A program made the position numbers and the translations under genes. Below, one piece after another: positions 19,901-28,233 of a DNA stretch of 64,000 nt (the stretch's first letter is position 1; every line of letters starts with the position of its first letter). This DNA comes from Halobacillus mangrovi (GTDB lineage: Bacteria > Bacillota > Bacilli > Bacillales > Halobacillaceae), in contig NZ_CP020772.1 of the NCBI RefSeq assembly GCF_002097535.1, positions 1,612,001-1,676,000 of the forward strand, written 5' to 3'. Below the pieces are notes generated by a model. It saw nothing but the letters and a program-made list of their open reading frames with translations. It made no database searches and had not been told where the DNA came from.

Positions 19901-20157
19901 TCCATCAGGAAGAATTGATGAAGCAAATCTCTTCTGAGGAAGAGACAGATGCATTGTTTGATGAAGCCGTTCAATTTGTCGTTCAGCAAAATGGAGCAAG
20001 TGCCTCTCTTCTGCAGCGCCGATTCAAAGTAGGGTATAATCGAGCAGCGCGTTTAATTGATCAAATGGAAGACTACGGTATTATTTCAGAACAAAAAGGA
20101 AGTAAGCCAAGAGATATCTTGCTTACAGAGCAGCAAATACAGGAAATGATTGAATAA
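16990..20157 (+). CDS. sftA: DNA translocase SftA (FtsK/SpoIIIE family, soluble)
   Basis: About 1055 residues. There are no N-terminal membrane segments, which distinguishes SftA from SpoIIIE. The first about 90 residues are basic. Residues about 90-590 form a very long, low-complexity, Glu/Asp/Asn/Ser-rich linker. The C-terminal part is the FtsK motor with Walker A GATGSGKSV near 738, Walker B VIVIDELADLM near 843, and a winged-helix gamma domain in the last about 75 residues, which reads polar DNA sequences. SftA moves chromosomal DNA away from the closing septum. B. subtilis SftA is about 950 residues, so the linker is longer here. ATG at 16990 or GTG at 16981 may be the start. Confidence 0.92.
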   Translation: MWNDFKNKLKKWFDETDKNDTPQPEKQREYERSEMNAKTRMTYRYPKQGEFRFPVIPDQSSNDHRSSQESKPEKRERRRNGQEKPHHEKYEEKKERTKDDRRSTKNRKEQKSELPETSSIPFTPTDVPSPIYGYHSRQLTVGLEKLENTVVPNKEQETRALDDAEWQELRKRLRSRVTEDKERTSRNALQRQFERNGKKEQSREDDPHTRSAEWAREEAATLETQRSLKEDHLSKVKERESPYGKDETEFRTENEQPITDWNDDTGTGKDDADFPDVLKEESSSIVREDNKKNLLTMEEDDDEDTDINESLSKNEQPVADNNLNDDEKDQLTEEYANEGETQQSAEAEENNIEKQEQMEESLTENESLAYKNGSNANETEFSIQNPVEERESKTFSEETEQPEESDNEEIEDTIKSNDENQNEHVDHSLGFIDSESSIEREIEVNDEVPIVEEKALEKDSEDQSTMETVQDKEIKEETSARSSNDVASNHSQSLIQTDEQKSVNESSPNQSEKPAEEKEGEKGQTPLRKKKRSQKRTVPFNVIMTPRDKRSRDKKPIPKQQEPKKENVEAQKTQEEVASESQAVKESYQTPLHLLEDPFRASDGDDQWIKDQMELLETTLRHFHVRAKVVNAMKGPTVTRFEVQPEPGVKVSKITNLADDIKLSMAARDIRIEAPIPGKQAVGIEVPNQQPQMVGLQEIFESEPFQGDNSPLSVGLGLDIGGDSVVTNLKKMPHGLIAGATGSGKSVCINTILISLLYKAHHEDVKFLLIDPKMVELAPYNDLPHLVSPVITDVKAATTALKWAVKEMEERYEKFVKEGVRDVERYNDKMIKSGRREEKMPYMVIVIDELADLMMVSPQDVEDSICRIAQKARACGMHLLLATQRPSVDVITGLIKANIPTRIAFSVSSQVDSRTIIDSGGAEKLLGKGDMLFVENGSGQPRRIQGAFVSDDEIERVTRHVKKIAPPNYLFHQEELMKQISSEEETDALFDEAVQFVVQQNGASASLLQRRFKVGYNRAARLIDQMEDYGIISEQKGSKPRDILLTEQQIQEMIE

Positions 20158-20265
20158 ATAACTGTGTTTGTAAGGGATTTTTTCTAAATGCTTGTGAATT
20201 AGGTGCCAATTTTATATGATTGACAAAGAATGAATTTTTGACCTCAATGTTTAAGGAGTAAAGTC

Positions 20266-21375
20266 ATGAAGGAAATAGAACGTAAGCTGAACGGTGAAAT
20301 CAGCCGCTTAACAAATAAAACATTCAAATTTGACGAACGTGTAGCTGAGGGATGGTTCTCCGCTGTCTATTTTTTAAAGACGAGAGACATAGTTGAGAAA
20401 CACCTTCCAGATAACCATGTGACCATGCAATTCTTTCAGAAAGATGAAGCGGTATTGTGTGGAACAGATGAAGCAATCGCGCTTATCCATACGTTCGCTG
20501 AACACCCGGAAGAATTAGAGGTTCACTCTTTAAAAGATGGAGATAAGATCAGCCCATATGAAACGGTTTTGACAATAACGGGGCCTTATCAGTATTTTGG
20601 CTTTTTAGAAGGCATTATTGACGGGATATTAGCAAGACGGACTTCCGTTGCTACCAATGTTTATAATGTCGTCAAAGCTGCTCGGTACTCCGGTCGTCAG
20701 AAACCTATCATTTTCATGGGAGACAGGGATGATCATTTTACTCAACAATCTGGAGATGGGTATGCAGCTTTCATAGGCGGATCGACGGCTCAGGCTACTC
20801 ATGCCATGAACGAATGGTGGGGGAAAGAAGGAATGGGTACGATGCCTCACGCGCTCATCCAAATGTTCAAAGGGGATGTGGTCGAAGCGACGAGAGCTTA
20901 TCAAACCCAGTTTCCTAATGATCAGTTAATGGCTTTGGTCGATTACAATAATGATGTCATCACAGATTCATTGAAAGTGGCTCGTGAATTTGGAGACGAA
21001 CTAAAAGGCGTACGGGTGGATACATCCCGTAATCTAGTCGATAAGTATTTTTTACGGAATCAGCATTTAATGGGGACGTTCGATCCTAGAGGAGTAAATC
21101 CTGAACTTATATTCGCTTTAAGACGTGCGCTTGATAAAGAAGGGTATCAGCACGTGAAAATTGTAGTAAGTGGAGGCTTTACTGAAGACCGTATCCGTTC
21201 ATTTGAACAGAAAAAAGTTCCCGTGGACATGTATGGGGTAGGCGGTAGCTTGTTAAAGATAGGCATCGGTTTCACAGGAGATAATGTGTTCATTGATGGT
21301 GAACCGGAAGCGAAAGAAGGACGCCGTTATAAGCCCAATCCTCGCTTAGAATACGTCGAATATCATGAAGAATAA
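20266..21375 (+). CDS. pncB: Nicotinate phosphoribosyltransferase (short form)
   Basis: A 369-residue NAPRTase that converts nicotinate and PRPP to nicotinate mononucleotide in NAD salvage. Recognisable parts are the N-terminal domain, RTSVATNVYNVVKAA, the GGSTAQATHAMNEWWG stretch with the family's conserved histidine, and the C-terminal VSGGFTEDRI/GVGGSLLKIG barrel loops. It is the short class, unlike the about 490-residue YueK of B. subtilis. ATG at 20266 follows AAGGAG. It lies between sftA and murC, which are neighbours in B. subtilis, with a dispersed repeat right behind it. Confidence 0.88.
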   Translation: MKEIERKLNGEISRLTNKTFKFDERVAEGWFSAVYFLKTRDIVEKHLPDNHVTMQFFQKDEAVLCGTDEAIALIHTFAEHPEELEVHSLKDGDKISPYETVLTITGPYQYFGFLEGIIDGILARRTSVATNVYNVVKAARYSGRQKPIIFMGDRDDHFTQQSGDGYAAFIGGSTAQATHAMNEWWGKEGMGTMPHALIQMFKGDVVEATRAYQTQFPNDQLMALVDYNNDVITDSLKVAREFGDELKGVRVDTSRNLVDKYFLRNQHLMGTFDPRGVNPELIFALRRALDKEGYQHVKIVVSGGFTEDRIRSFEQKKVPVDMYGVGGSLLKIGIGFTGDNVFIDGEPEAKEGRRYKPNPRLEYVEYHEE

Positions 21376-21382
21376 AAAACTA

Positions 21383-21418
21383 GGCACCGGCGAAAATTAT
21401 CGCTCGTGCTTTTTTTTT
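21383..21418 (+). terminator. Terminator after pncB
   Basis: An imperfect 10-bp stem (21383-21392 with 21400-21409) is followed by nine T. Confidence 0.75.
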
Positions 21419-21468
21419 GATAGAAGAGGTTCTAATAATCTGCTAAACACTAGCTCGTATGTATCATA

Positions 21469-21720
21469 CAGTTATCTTGAAGACTTGATTTCGAGATAAC
21501 GGGGTTCATATCCATAAAAATATTAGGAAAGACTGGAAAACAACTAACTGGCAATCCTCCTTGTTCGCTGCGCTCTCTGTGGGGTCTCACCTAGCTCCTT
21601 TTCCTGCGGGAATGGAATGGCTGGCAAGATCCCGCAGGTTGGTAAACCGGGGAAGCTTGCCGTCATCCCTCGGAAAGCGAGCGATTTCCCCCGCCCACCA
21701 TTTCTGGTACTAGATAAGGG
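21469..21720. repeat. Dispersed palindromic repeat, copy 2 (partial, inverted)
   Basis: Bases 21469-21497 match the reverse complement of 60963-60991 with one difference in 29. The stretch from about 21548 matches the reverse complement of the second block at 60818-60930, including a GTTCGCT...CTCTCTGTGGGG segment. It lacks the 18-bp-bounded first block. It occupies most of the gap between pncB and murC. An open frame on the minus strand across it is repeat-derived and is not a gene. Confidence 0.7.
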
Positions 21721-21816
21721 AAACAACCTGACCCCCGATAGTAAATGAGTCTTTAAGGATAATAGGCTTATTTTTCTAGAAAACACATATATTATTAACC
21801 ATAAGTAAGCAATGAT

Positions 21817-21844
21817 TTTACATCTACTGCTTATAAGATATAAT
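21817..21844 (+). promoter_or_regulatory. Possible sigma-A promoter upstream of murC
   Basis: TTTACA (21817-21822), a 16-base spacer and TATAAT (21839-21844) would give a leader of about 195 bases before murC. The remaining bases 21720-22040 hold only a small AGCCT/AGGCT hairpin at 21954-21967 and no gene that I can see. Confidence 0.4.
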
Positions 21845-22046
21845 AATCTTTGGTAGAGACCTATCATTTTAATGACAATGTAGTTACATAAAGGATGCAG
21901 CTCTTTCTCTCTCAGGCGTTCCATGATAAGATGATATAGCGTTATGGAAAACCAAGCCTAATAAGGCTAAAGACAAAATGGCAACTTATCGAAAGTTACA
22001 TATACTATACTTAAAGTGACCCACTTTATTTTGGAGGTTCTTGTTT

Positions 22047-23339
22047 ATGACAACTTACCATTTCATTGGTATCAAAGGAACAGGAATGAGTGCTCTTGCC
22101 CAGATTCTTCATGATTCAGGTAAGAAAGTTCAGGGATCTGACGTTGAAAAACAATTTTTTACTCAAGAAGTTTTAGAAGCTAAAAATATTGAAATTATGC
22201 CTTTCTCTAAAGACAACATTCATGGTGAACTAACTATTATTGCAGGAAATGCATTTGGAGATGACCATGAAGAAATTGAGGAAGCTAAGAATCAAGGCTT
22301 ACCTTTTTATCGATATCATGAGTTCTTAGGGGAATGGTTACAGCAGTACACTAGTATTGCCGTAACAGGTGCACACGGGAAGACGTCCACGACAGGTCTG
22401 CTTGCCCACGTGCTGTCTGAAAATTACCCGACTTCTTACTTAATAGGGGATGGAACTGGAAGAGGACATGAAGAGAGTCAATACTTTGCTTTTGAAGCAT
22501 GTGAGTATCGGCGCCACTTCCTTGAATATCATCCTGATTATGCGATTATGACAAATATCGATTTTGACCATCCTGATTATTTCTCAAGTGTCGAAGACGT
22601 TTTTGAGGCCTTTCAGCAGATGGCAAAACAGGTGAGAAAAGGAATCATTGCTTGTGGGGATGACGAGCATCTTCAGCATATTCAAGCCAATGTGCCTGTA
22701 GTATATTATGGACTGCAGGATACGAATGATTTCCAGGCTCAAAACATTCGTGAGACAAATGAAGGAACGGCATTTGATGTGTTTGTTAGAAGCAACTTTT
22801 ACGACACATTCATCATTCCTCAGTTTGGTAACCACAACGTTTTGAACGCCCTAAGCGTCATTGCAATATGTCATTATGAAAATATGTCGCCTGATCAGAT
22901 TAAGAAACTTTCTACCTTCAGAGGTGTGAAACGCCGTTTTACTGAAAAGGAGTGGAATAATCAGGTGTTGGTTGACGATTATGCCCACCACCCGATTGAA
23001 ATTACGGCTACAATCGATTCAGCTCGTAAAAAATATAAAGATCGGCCAGTAGTTGCTATCTTTCAACCGCACACGTTCACAAGAACAAAAACATTCCTAA
23101 ACGAATTTGCGAATAGTTTGGAACAGGCAGATCATGTGTACCTATGTGATATTTTTGGGTCAGCAAGAGAAAATCAAGGAAAGCTGACCATTGAAAATCT
23201 TCAGGAATTGATTCCACAGTCTGAAGTACTGGAAATTGATGATATTGACCGCTTGAAGACCTATGATAATGGAATTTTATTATTCATGGGAGCAGGAGAT
23301 ATTCAGAAATTCCAAAAAGCTTATGAAGCTCTAAATTAG
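22047..23339 (+). CDS. murC: UDP-N-acetylmuramate--L-alanine ligase MurC
   Basis: A 430-residue Mur ligase that adds L-alanine to UDP-MurNAc, the first amino acid step of peptidoglycan synthesis. The UDP-binding [12 protein letters not shown] is near the N-terminus, the ATP-binding [10 protein letters not shown] near residue 108, followed by the Mur ligase centre ([10 protein letters not shown]) and C-terminal domain ([11 protein letters not shown]). ATG at 22047 is better spaced from GGAGG (22033-22037) than the TTG at 22041. Confidence 0.95.
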   Translation: MTTYHFIGIKGTGMSALAQILHDSGKKVQGSDVEKQFFTQEVLEAKNIEIMPFSKDNIHGELTIIAGNAFGDDHEEIEEAKNQGLPFYRYHEFLGEWLQQYTSIAVTGAHGKTSTTGLLAHVLSENYPTSYLIGDGTGRGHEESQYFAFEACEYRRHFLEYHPDYAIMTNIDFDHPDYFSSVEDVFEAFQQMAKQVRKGIIACGDDEHLQHIQANVPVVYYGLQDTNDFQAQNIRETNEGTAFDVFVRSNFYDTFIIPQFGNHNVLNALSVIAICHYENMSPDQIKKLSTFRGVKRRFTEKEWNNQVLVDDYAHHPIEITATIDSARKKYKDRPVVAIFQPHTFTRTKTFLNEFANSLEQADHVYLCDIFGSARENQGKLTIENLQELIPQSEVLEIDDIDRLKTYDNGILLFMGAGDIQKFQKAYEALN

Positions 23340-23342
23340 GAA

Positions 23343-23376
23343 AAAAGTGCGGGTTCTATAAGGATCCGCACTTTTC
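23343..23376 (+). terminator. Terminator after murC
   Basis: A 10-bp stem (23343-23352 with 23366-23375) ends in TTTTC. Confidence 0.75.
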
Positions 23377-23470
23377 TATTTACATCTTCTTAATCAAATT
23401 TACAGAACATGAGAATAATTAAAGGATATTTGCATCCATGTATCGAATAAAAGCATTTATAGAGATATCT

Positions 23471-23496
23471 GTTTAAAAATAGATAAAGATGGGTAT
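23471..23496 (+). promoter_or_regulatory. Sigma-B promoter of the ytxGHJ operon
   Basis: GTTTAA (23471-23476), exactly 14 bases, then GGGTAT (23491-23496) matches the general-stress sigma-B consensus perfectly. It lies 45 bases before the ytxG start. In B. subtilis this operon is also sigma-B controlled. Confidence 0.85.
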
Positions 23497-23541
23497 TTAC
23501 TAAAATGTAAAAATTACATACTGAAGGAGTGTGCAGGGGGA

Positions 23542-23958
23542 ATGATTTTAATTCTTTACATTGCTGCATTAATTGCTGCAGTGGCTTTTGCTGTTCTCGT
23601 CATTTTCTTGGCAAGGACATTAACAGCTGTGCGTCGCACCATGAACAACGTTGCTGACACACTTGAAGGTGTTGAGAAGCAAATGGAGGGGATCACCCTC
23701 GAGACAACAGCGCTCTTGAACAAAACAAATAAATTAGCCGAAGATGTCGGAGAAAAATCTCAGAAGCTGAACACTCTGGTCGATGGCGTCAAAGGCATTG
23801 GAGATACTGTTCAAGAGTTTAATGAATCCATTAGATCCGTGTCCAGGGGACTGACAAAGTCAGCGGACAGTAACACGGATACAGCGGCCCAAGCCTTGAA
23901 ATGGGGGCAAGTGGCCATTAATTTATGGAAGAAAGCTAAAAAAGAAGAAGTAAAATAA
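23542..23958 (+). CDS. ytxG: DUF948 general stress protein YtxG
   Basis: A 138-residue protein with one N-terminal membrane segment (residues about 2-27) and a long amphipathic, coiled-coil-like region (residues about 30-110) typical of DUF948. It is bound to the membrane with the helical part probably inside. Its role in stress is unknown. It is the first gene of a sigma-B operon with ytxH twelve bases downstream. Confidence 0.87.
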   Translation: MILILYIAALIAAVAFAVLVIFLARTLTAVRRTMNNVADTLEGVEKQMEGITLETTALLNKTNKLAEDVGEKSQKLNTLVDGVKGIGDTVQEFNESIRSVSRGLTKSADSNTDTAAQALKWGQVAINLWKKAKKEEVK

Positions 23959-23973
23959 TGAGGAGGAATTTTG

Positions 23974-24408
23974 ATGAGTGTAAAAAACAACAATAATGGT
24001 AATGGCAGAGATTTTGTTCTAGGTTCACTAATCGGAGGTCTTGTAGGAGCTGTAGTCGCATTGTTATTCGCTCCAAAATCCGGTCGCGAACTTAGAGAGA
24101 ACATTAACCATAGTTCCAGTGAATGGAAAGAACGAGCTGGGGAATGGAAAGATGTAGCTTATGAAAAAAGCGGGGAATGGAAGAACCGAGCAGTGGAATC
24201 TTCTTCTCAACTCTCCAAGAACGTTTCAGAAAAATCACAGCAACTTGGAGCGAAAGTGAAGGATTCAACGAAGTCCCTGCAAGACCGTTTCCGCAACAAC
24301 GAAGATGATGAAGCAGAAAAAGCAGCTCAGGAAGTGGCAGAGGCTATTGAAGAAGCTGCACAAGAACTTGAAAGACAACAAGACTCTACGACATCATCTA
24401 ATCTTTAA
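23974..24408 (+). CDS. ytxH: YtxH family general stress protein
   Basis: A 144-residue protein starting with a Gly-rich membrane segment (LIGGLVGAVVALLFAPKSGREL, shown in part, about residues 14-36), the YtxH signature. It is followed by a helical region with three GEWK/SEWK-type repeats and a Glu-rich tail, which resembles LEA-like stress proteins. ATG at 23974 is preferred over TTG three bases before, given GGAGG at 23962-23966. Confidence 0.87.
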   Translation: MSVKNNNNGNGRDFVLGSLIGGLVGAVVALLFAPKSGRELRENINHSSSEWKERAGEWKDVAYEKSGEWKNRAVESSSQLSKNVSEKSQQLGAKVKDSTKSLQDRFRNNEDDEAEKAAQEVAEAIEEAAQELERQQDSTTSSNL

Positions 24409-24418
24409 ATTAAATGGC

Positions 24419-24455
24419 AAATAGTGGAGGCCTACAAGCCTCCACTATTTTTATA
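24419..24455 (+). terminator. Hairpin between ytxH and ytxJ
   Basis: A perfect 13-bp stem (24419-24431 with 24438-24450) is followed by TTTAT. It lies inside the supposed stress operon, so it may reduce, not abolish, read-through into ytxJ. Confidence 0.75.
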
Positions 24456-24472
24456 CAGTAAGGAGGCCTACC

Positions 24473-24796
24473 ATGAATCAACAGGTACTACACACAGAAG
24501 ATGAATTTAACAATCTTTTAAAAACCCATGAAGAATTTTTTGTCTTAAAACACAGTTTAACTTGTCCAATCAGTGCAGGTGCAAAAAATGAGTATGAGAA
24601 GTTTCAATCATCTACTTCAGTCCCTTGTTACATTCTTCATGTCCAGGAGGCAAGACAGCTTTCAAATAATATTGCAAAAGAGTTTCAAGTGCGTCATGAG
24701 TCTCCTCAGGTTTTATTATTCAAGAATGGCCATGTGGTGTGGAATGACAGCCATGGCTCTATAACTCAAAGTCGATTGAAAACATTAGTTGAGTAA
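24473..24796 (+). CDS. ytxJ: Bacilliredoxin-type protein YtxJ (BrxC family)
   Basis: A 107-residue thioredoxin-fold protein with a single-cysteine redox motif TCPIS near residue 27, as in monothiol bacilliredoxins that remove bacillithiol from S-bacillithiolated proteins. The C-terminal part has the cis-Pro region SPQVLLFKNG. AAGGAGG precedes the ATG. It follows ytxGH as in B. subtilis. Confidence 0.85.
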   Translation: MNQQVLHTEDEFNNLLKTHEEFFVLKHSLTCPISAGAKNEYEKFQSSTSVPCYILHVQEARQLSNNIAKEFQVRHESPQVLLFKNGHVVWNDSHGSITQSRLKTLVE

Positions 24797-24797
24797 A

Positions 24798-24831
24798 GCC
24801 GCGCATATAATTGCACGGCTTTTTTTCTTTG
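24798..24831 (+). terminator. Terminator after ytxJ
   Basis: AGCCG...CGGCT hairpin with a partly paired middle, followed by seven T and C. Confidence 0.7.
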
Positions 24832-24956
24832 AATTCAGATTGCAGCAAGATGGAACGCTGACGTATCTTTTTTGGGAAAAATCTTAGCGGTCTTAAGAAC
24901 TTATGAAGTTGAGTATAGCAGGGAAGGAATTATTTTCTTTATTTTTATTTATGAAA

Positions 24957-24971
24957 ACCCTTACAAAGGGT
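24957..24971. promoter_or_regulatory. Inverted repeat overlapping the aroA -35
   Basis: ACCCTT-ACA-AAGGGT is a perfect 6+6 palindrome whose right arm overlaps the -35 hexamer. It could be an operator for a repressor of aroA, but no matching regulator is known to me. Confidence 0.3.
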
Positions 24972-24998
24972 GACAAGATTCTAAATTTTAGCTATAAT
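24970..24998 (+). promoter_or_regulatory. Sigma-A promoter of aroA
   Basis: GTGACA (24970-24975), 17 bases, TATAAT (24993-24998). The transcript would have a leader of about 60 bases before the aroA ATG. Confidence 0.7.
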
Positions 24999-25066
24999 TG
25001 CCCTAATTATCATCTAAAGTAACACTATTCATCACAAACATACACTAACAGGAGGGGGACGAAAAA

Positions 25067-26125
25067 ATGAGTAATGAAAAACTCGACCAATTGCGTAGCC
25101 AATTAGACGATGTTAATTTACAGCTTTTGAATTTAATTAATAAACGCGGTGAATTGGTAAAGGATATTGGTAAAATCAAAGAACAGCAGGGGATGAATCG
25201 TTTTGATCCTGTTAGGGAAAGAGCGATGTTAGATCATCTTTCTAAACATAACGAGGGCCCATTTGAAGATTCAACGGTCGTTCATCTGTTCAAAGAAATC
25301 TTCAAGGCTGCTTTAGAGCTTCAAGAAGACGATCATCGAAAAGCACTACTGGTTTCTAGAAAGAAAAAACCAGAAGACACGATTGTGGAAATCAAAGGGG
25401 AACAAATTGGTGACGGAAATCCTCACTTCATTATGGGACCGTGTGCTGTAGAGAGCTATGAGCAGGTATCCACGGTAGCCAAGGCTGTGAAAGATCAAGG
25501 TCTTAAGCTGCTTAGAGGTGGTGCTTTCAAACCGCGTACTTCACCTTACGACTTCCAGGGATTAGGTATAGAAGGATTAAAAATGCTGAAACAAGCAGCT
25601 GATGAAAATGACTTAGCTGTAGTAAGTGAAATCGTTAATCCTGCTGACCTTGAAGAAGCACTCGATTACCTGGATGTTATTCAAATCGGAGCTCGTAACA
25701 TGCAAAACTTTGAACTTCTGAAAGCTGCAGGGTCTGTGAACAAACCTGTCTTATTGAAACGCGGAATGTCAGCGACAATCTCTGAATTCATCAATGCGGC
25801 AGAATATATAATATCCAGAGGGAATGAAAACATTATCCTATGTGAGCGTGGAATTCGGACATACGAAAAAGCCACTCGTAATACACTGGATATTTCCTCA
25901 GTACCAATTTTGAAGCAGGAAACACACTTGCCTGTCATGGTGGACGTTACCCACTCCACTGGAAGAAGAGATTTACTGTTACCAGCAGCTAAAGCTGCAT
26001 TAGCGATTGGTGCTGACGGGGTCATGGCTGAAGTTCACCCTGATCCAGCTGTTGCATTATCAGATTCCGCACAGCAGATGGATATTCCTACATTCGAAAA
26101 CTTCATGAAAGAGTTAACAAAATAA
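25067..26125 (+). CDS. aroA: Bifunctional chorismate mutase / DAHP synthase AroA(G)
   Basis: A 352-residue fusion. Residues 1-85 are an AroQ-type chorismate mutase helix bundle ([22 protein letters not shown]). Residues about 105-352 are a KDSA/AroF-Ib type DAHP synthase barrel with [24 protein letters not shown] and [14 protein letters not shown] synthase commits carbon to the shikimate pathway, and the mutase domain acts as chorismate/prephenate sensor for feedback control in Bacillus. AGGAGGGGG precedes the ATG. The same gene lies before ccpA in B. subtilis. Confidence 0.95.
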   Translation: MSNEKLDQLRSQLDDVNLQLLNLINKRGELVKDIGKIKEQQGMNRFDPVRERAMLDHLSKHNEGPFEDSTVVHLFKEIFKAALELQEDDHRKALLVSRKKKPEDTIVEIKGEQIGDGNPHFIMGPCAVESYEQVSTVAKAVKDQGLKLLRGGAFKPRTSPYDFQGLGIEGLKMLKQAADENDLAVVSEIVNPADLEEALDYLDVIQIGARNMQNFELLKAAGSVNKPVLLKRGMSATISEFINAAEYIISRGNENIILCERGIRTYEKATRNTLDISSVPILKQETHLPVMVDVTHSTGRRDLLLPAAKAALAIGADGVMAEVHPDPAVALSDSAQQMDIPTFENFMKELTK

Positions 26126-26137
26126 TTGATTTGTGAT

Positions 26138-26173
26138 AAGTTAGGCTAGAAATTAGCCTGACTTATTTTTTTT
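26138..26173 (+). terminator. Terminator after aroA
   Basis: An approximately 11-bp imperfect stem with a GAAA-type loop around 26138-26164 is followed by eight T. Confidence 0.75.
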
Positions 26174-26362
26174 GCTGTCTAGGCAAATATATAAATAGGC
26201 CCTCTCAAGAACACTTGAGTTTTTTTCCTAAAACGTTATCCGTTATAATGTTAAAGTATCTTAGTAATGTATATACACGAACATTGCGGAACAACGCTAT
26301 CTATCGTATGATTAACTTTATAAATAAGTCGTACTACTGGATTCGACAAAGGAGGAAGCAAG

Positions 26363-27361
26363 ATGAATGTAACAATTTATGATGTAGCGAGAGAAGCGAA
26401 TGTTTCCATGGCTACTGTATCAAGAGTAGTGAATGGAAACCCGAATGTTAAACCTGCAACGAGGAAAAAGGTGCACGATGCGATTGAGCGTCTTGGCTAT
26501 CGTCCTAATGCTGTGGCACGAGGATTAGCGAGTAAAAAGACAACAACGGTCGGAGTCATCATTCCTGACATCTCAAGCATCTTCTTTGCTGAATTGGCAA
26601 GAGGAATTGAAGATATTGCAACAATGTACAATTATAATATCATCTTAAGTAATTCCGATCAGAATAAAGATAAAGAGCTTCACCTTATTAATGCTATGCT
26701 AGGAAAACAAGTGGATGGCCTTGTATTTATGGGAGGTAAAATTACAGAGGATCACATTCGTGAATTCAAGACGGCCTCTGTACCAATCGCACTAGCAGCT
26801 ACTGTAGATGAGAGTGAAGAAACACCTGCTGTTAACATTAACTACGAGCAAGCCGCTTATGAAGCTACAGAGTTGCTATTATCTCACGAGAACAAGCATG
26901 TGGCTTTTGTAGCAGGTCCTGAGGATACGGTTATCAATGTTCAGAAACTTGAAGGATATAAACGTGCGATGAAAGATCACGGTAATGACCCTGAAAAATG
27001 GATTGTAAACGGCGATTATTCGTATGATTCAGGTATTGAAGCATTGGACCAGCTTTTAGAATTAGATGAGAAGCCTACTGCTGTGTTCGTATCTTCTGAT
27101 GAAATGGCCTTAGGAGTTATTCATGGGGCCCAGGACAAAGGGATCCGGGTACCAGAGGACTTAGAAGTGTTCGGATTCGACAACACTCGTTTAGCTACGA
27201 TGGTACGTCCAACTCTTTCTACAGTTGTTCAGCCTATGTATGATATCGGAGCGGTTGCGATGCGTCTGCTGACAAAACTGATGAACAAAGAAGAAGTAGA
27301 AGAGCAAAACGTCATCTTACCTCACCGAATTATCGAAAGAAACTCAACTCAGCAGAAATAG
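26363..27361 (+). CDS. ccpA: Catabolite control protein CcpA
   Basis: A 332-residue LacI/GalR regulator. The N-terminal helix-turn-helix [19 protein letters not shown] is at residues 5-23, with the hinge helix [11 protein letters not shown] near 50-60, then the periplasmic-binding-protein-like core. CcpA with HPr-Ser-P binds cre sites to repress or activate carbon genes. Good cre-like sites are visible in this window before ackA, the 2HCT transporter, ytoP and the 55-aa gene. AAAGGAGG precedes the ATG. It is followed 51 bases later by motP, as in B. subtilis. Confidence 0.95.
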   Translation: MNVTIYDVAREANVSMATVSRVVNGNPNVKPATRKKVHDAIERLGYRPNAVARGLASKKTTTVGVIIPDISSIFFAELARGIEDIATMYNYNIILSNSDQNKDKELHLINAMLGKQVDGLVFMGGKITEDHIREFKTASVPIALAATVDESEETPAVNINYEQAAYEATELLLSHENKHVAFVAGPEDTVINVQKLEGYKRAMKDHGNDPEKWIVNGDYSYDSGIEALDQLLELDEKPTAVFVSSDEMALGVIHGAQDKGIRVPEDLEVFGFDNTRLATMVRPTLSTVVQPMYDIGAVAMRLLTKLMNKEEVEEQNVILPHRIIERNSTQQK

Positions 27362-27412
27362 TGCCGATATAGAAAGTAGACTGTATCTGGACGTAACTGA
27401 GGAGAGAGTTTA

Positions 27413-28233
27413 ATGACTAGGAAAGACTTGTTAACCCCCGTTGGTATAACAATCGGGTTCATCATGGTGATCTTTGGAATTATGTCGAATGCAGGCTTTA
27501 ACGGCTTGTCTTCGTTCATTCAGGCATCATCCATCATTATTGTACTTGGAGGACTGATGGCAGCCTTATTAGTTAATTTCAATAGGAGTGAAATGAAATT
27601 GACTTTTCGAGTAACCAAAGAAGCTTTTAATAAAAGTGATATGAACTTGAGAGCATTGATTCCCTTATTTGTTGAACTTTCAGAAAGAGCCAGAAGAGAA
27701 GGACTCCTTGCTTTAGAAGCTGAACTTGATGAAGTGGAAGACCCATTTATTAAAAAAGGGATTCTACTAGCAGTTGATGGAGTTGATCCGGAAGTCATCA
27801 GTGATATTATGAACGCTGAGATTACAGCGTGGAGGAACGTCACCAACGGGGGAGAGCGATCATAGAAAAAGCAGGAGAATATGCTCCGGCTTGGGGAATG
27901 ATCGGTACGTTGATCGGGCTCGTTCTCATGCTTCAAAGTTTATCTACGCCAGAGGACTTAGGTCCGAAGATGGCCGTTGCCTTACTTACAACTTTTTACG
28001 GAACGCTGCTTGCTAATCTGGTCTTTCTTCCGATGGCAGGTAAATTAGAGAATAAGACCGATCAAGAGATCTTTCTAAAGCAAGTCATCGTTGAAGGAGT
28101 CATTGGGGTCCAATCTGGACAGAATCCAAAAATCCTTGCAGAAAAATTAAGCGCATTCCTTTCTGAGGAGGATAAAGCTATCGAAGAAAAGCAGCAGGAG
28201 GATTCATTTGAGGAAGCTGCCAATGAAGCTTAG
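27413..28233 (+). pseudogene. motP: motP (Na+-type flagellar stator MotA-like) with a frameshift
   Basis: The first 138 codons read as the N-terminal half of MotP: membrane segments near 8-27 and 33-54, then the cytoplasmic loop up to MNAEITA. A base is then missing near 27827-27829 and the continuation [10 protein letters not shown], including the [17 protein letters not shown] membrane segment and the fourth segment, is in another frame, ending at 28233. Restoring one base would give a protein of about 273 residues, the normal MotP length. The second half does begin with a GTG, but a split stator is not known to work. The downstream motS is intact. It could be decay or a sequence error. Confidence 0.8.

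Noticed and set aside
21544..21924. 126-codon open frame on the minus strand between pncB and murC
   Set aside because: It overlaps repeat copy 2 and shows composition of the repeat, with no ribosome site.
26223..26239. cre-like site before ccpA (CTAAAACGTTATCC)
   Set aside because: Five mismatches to the consensus; not sufficient to claim autoregulation.
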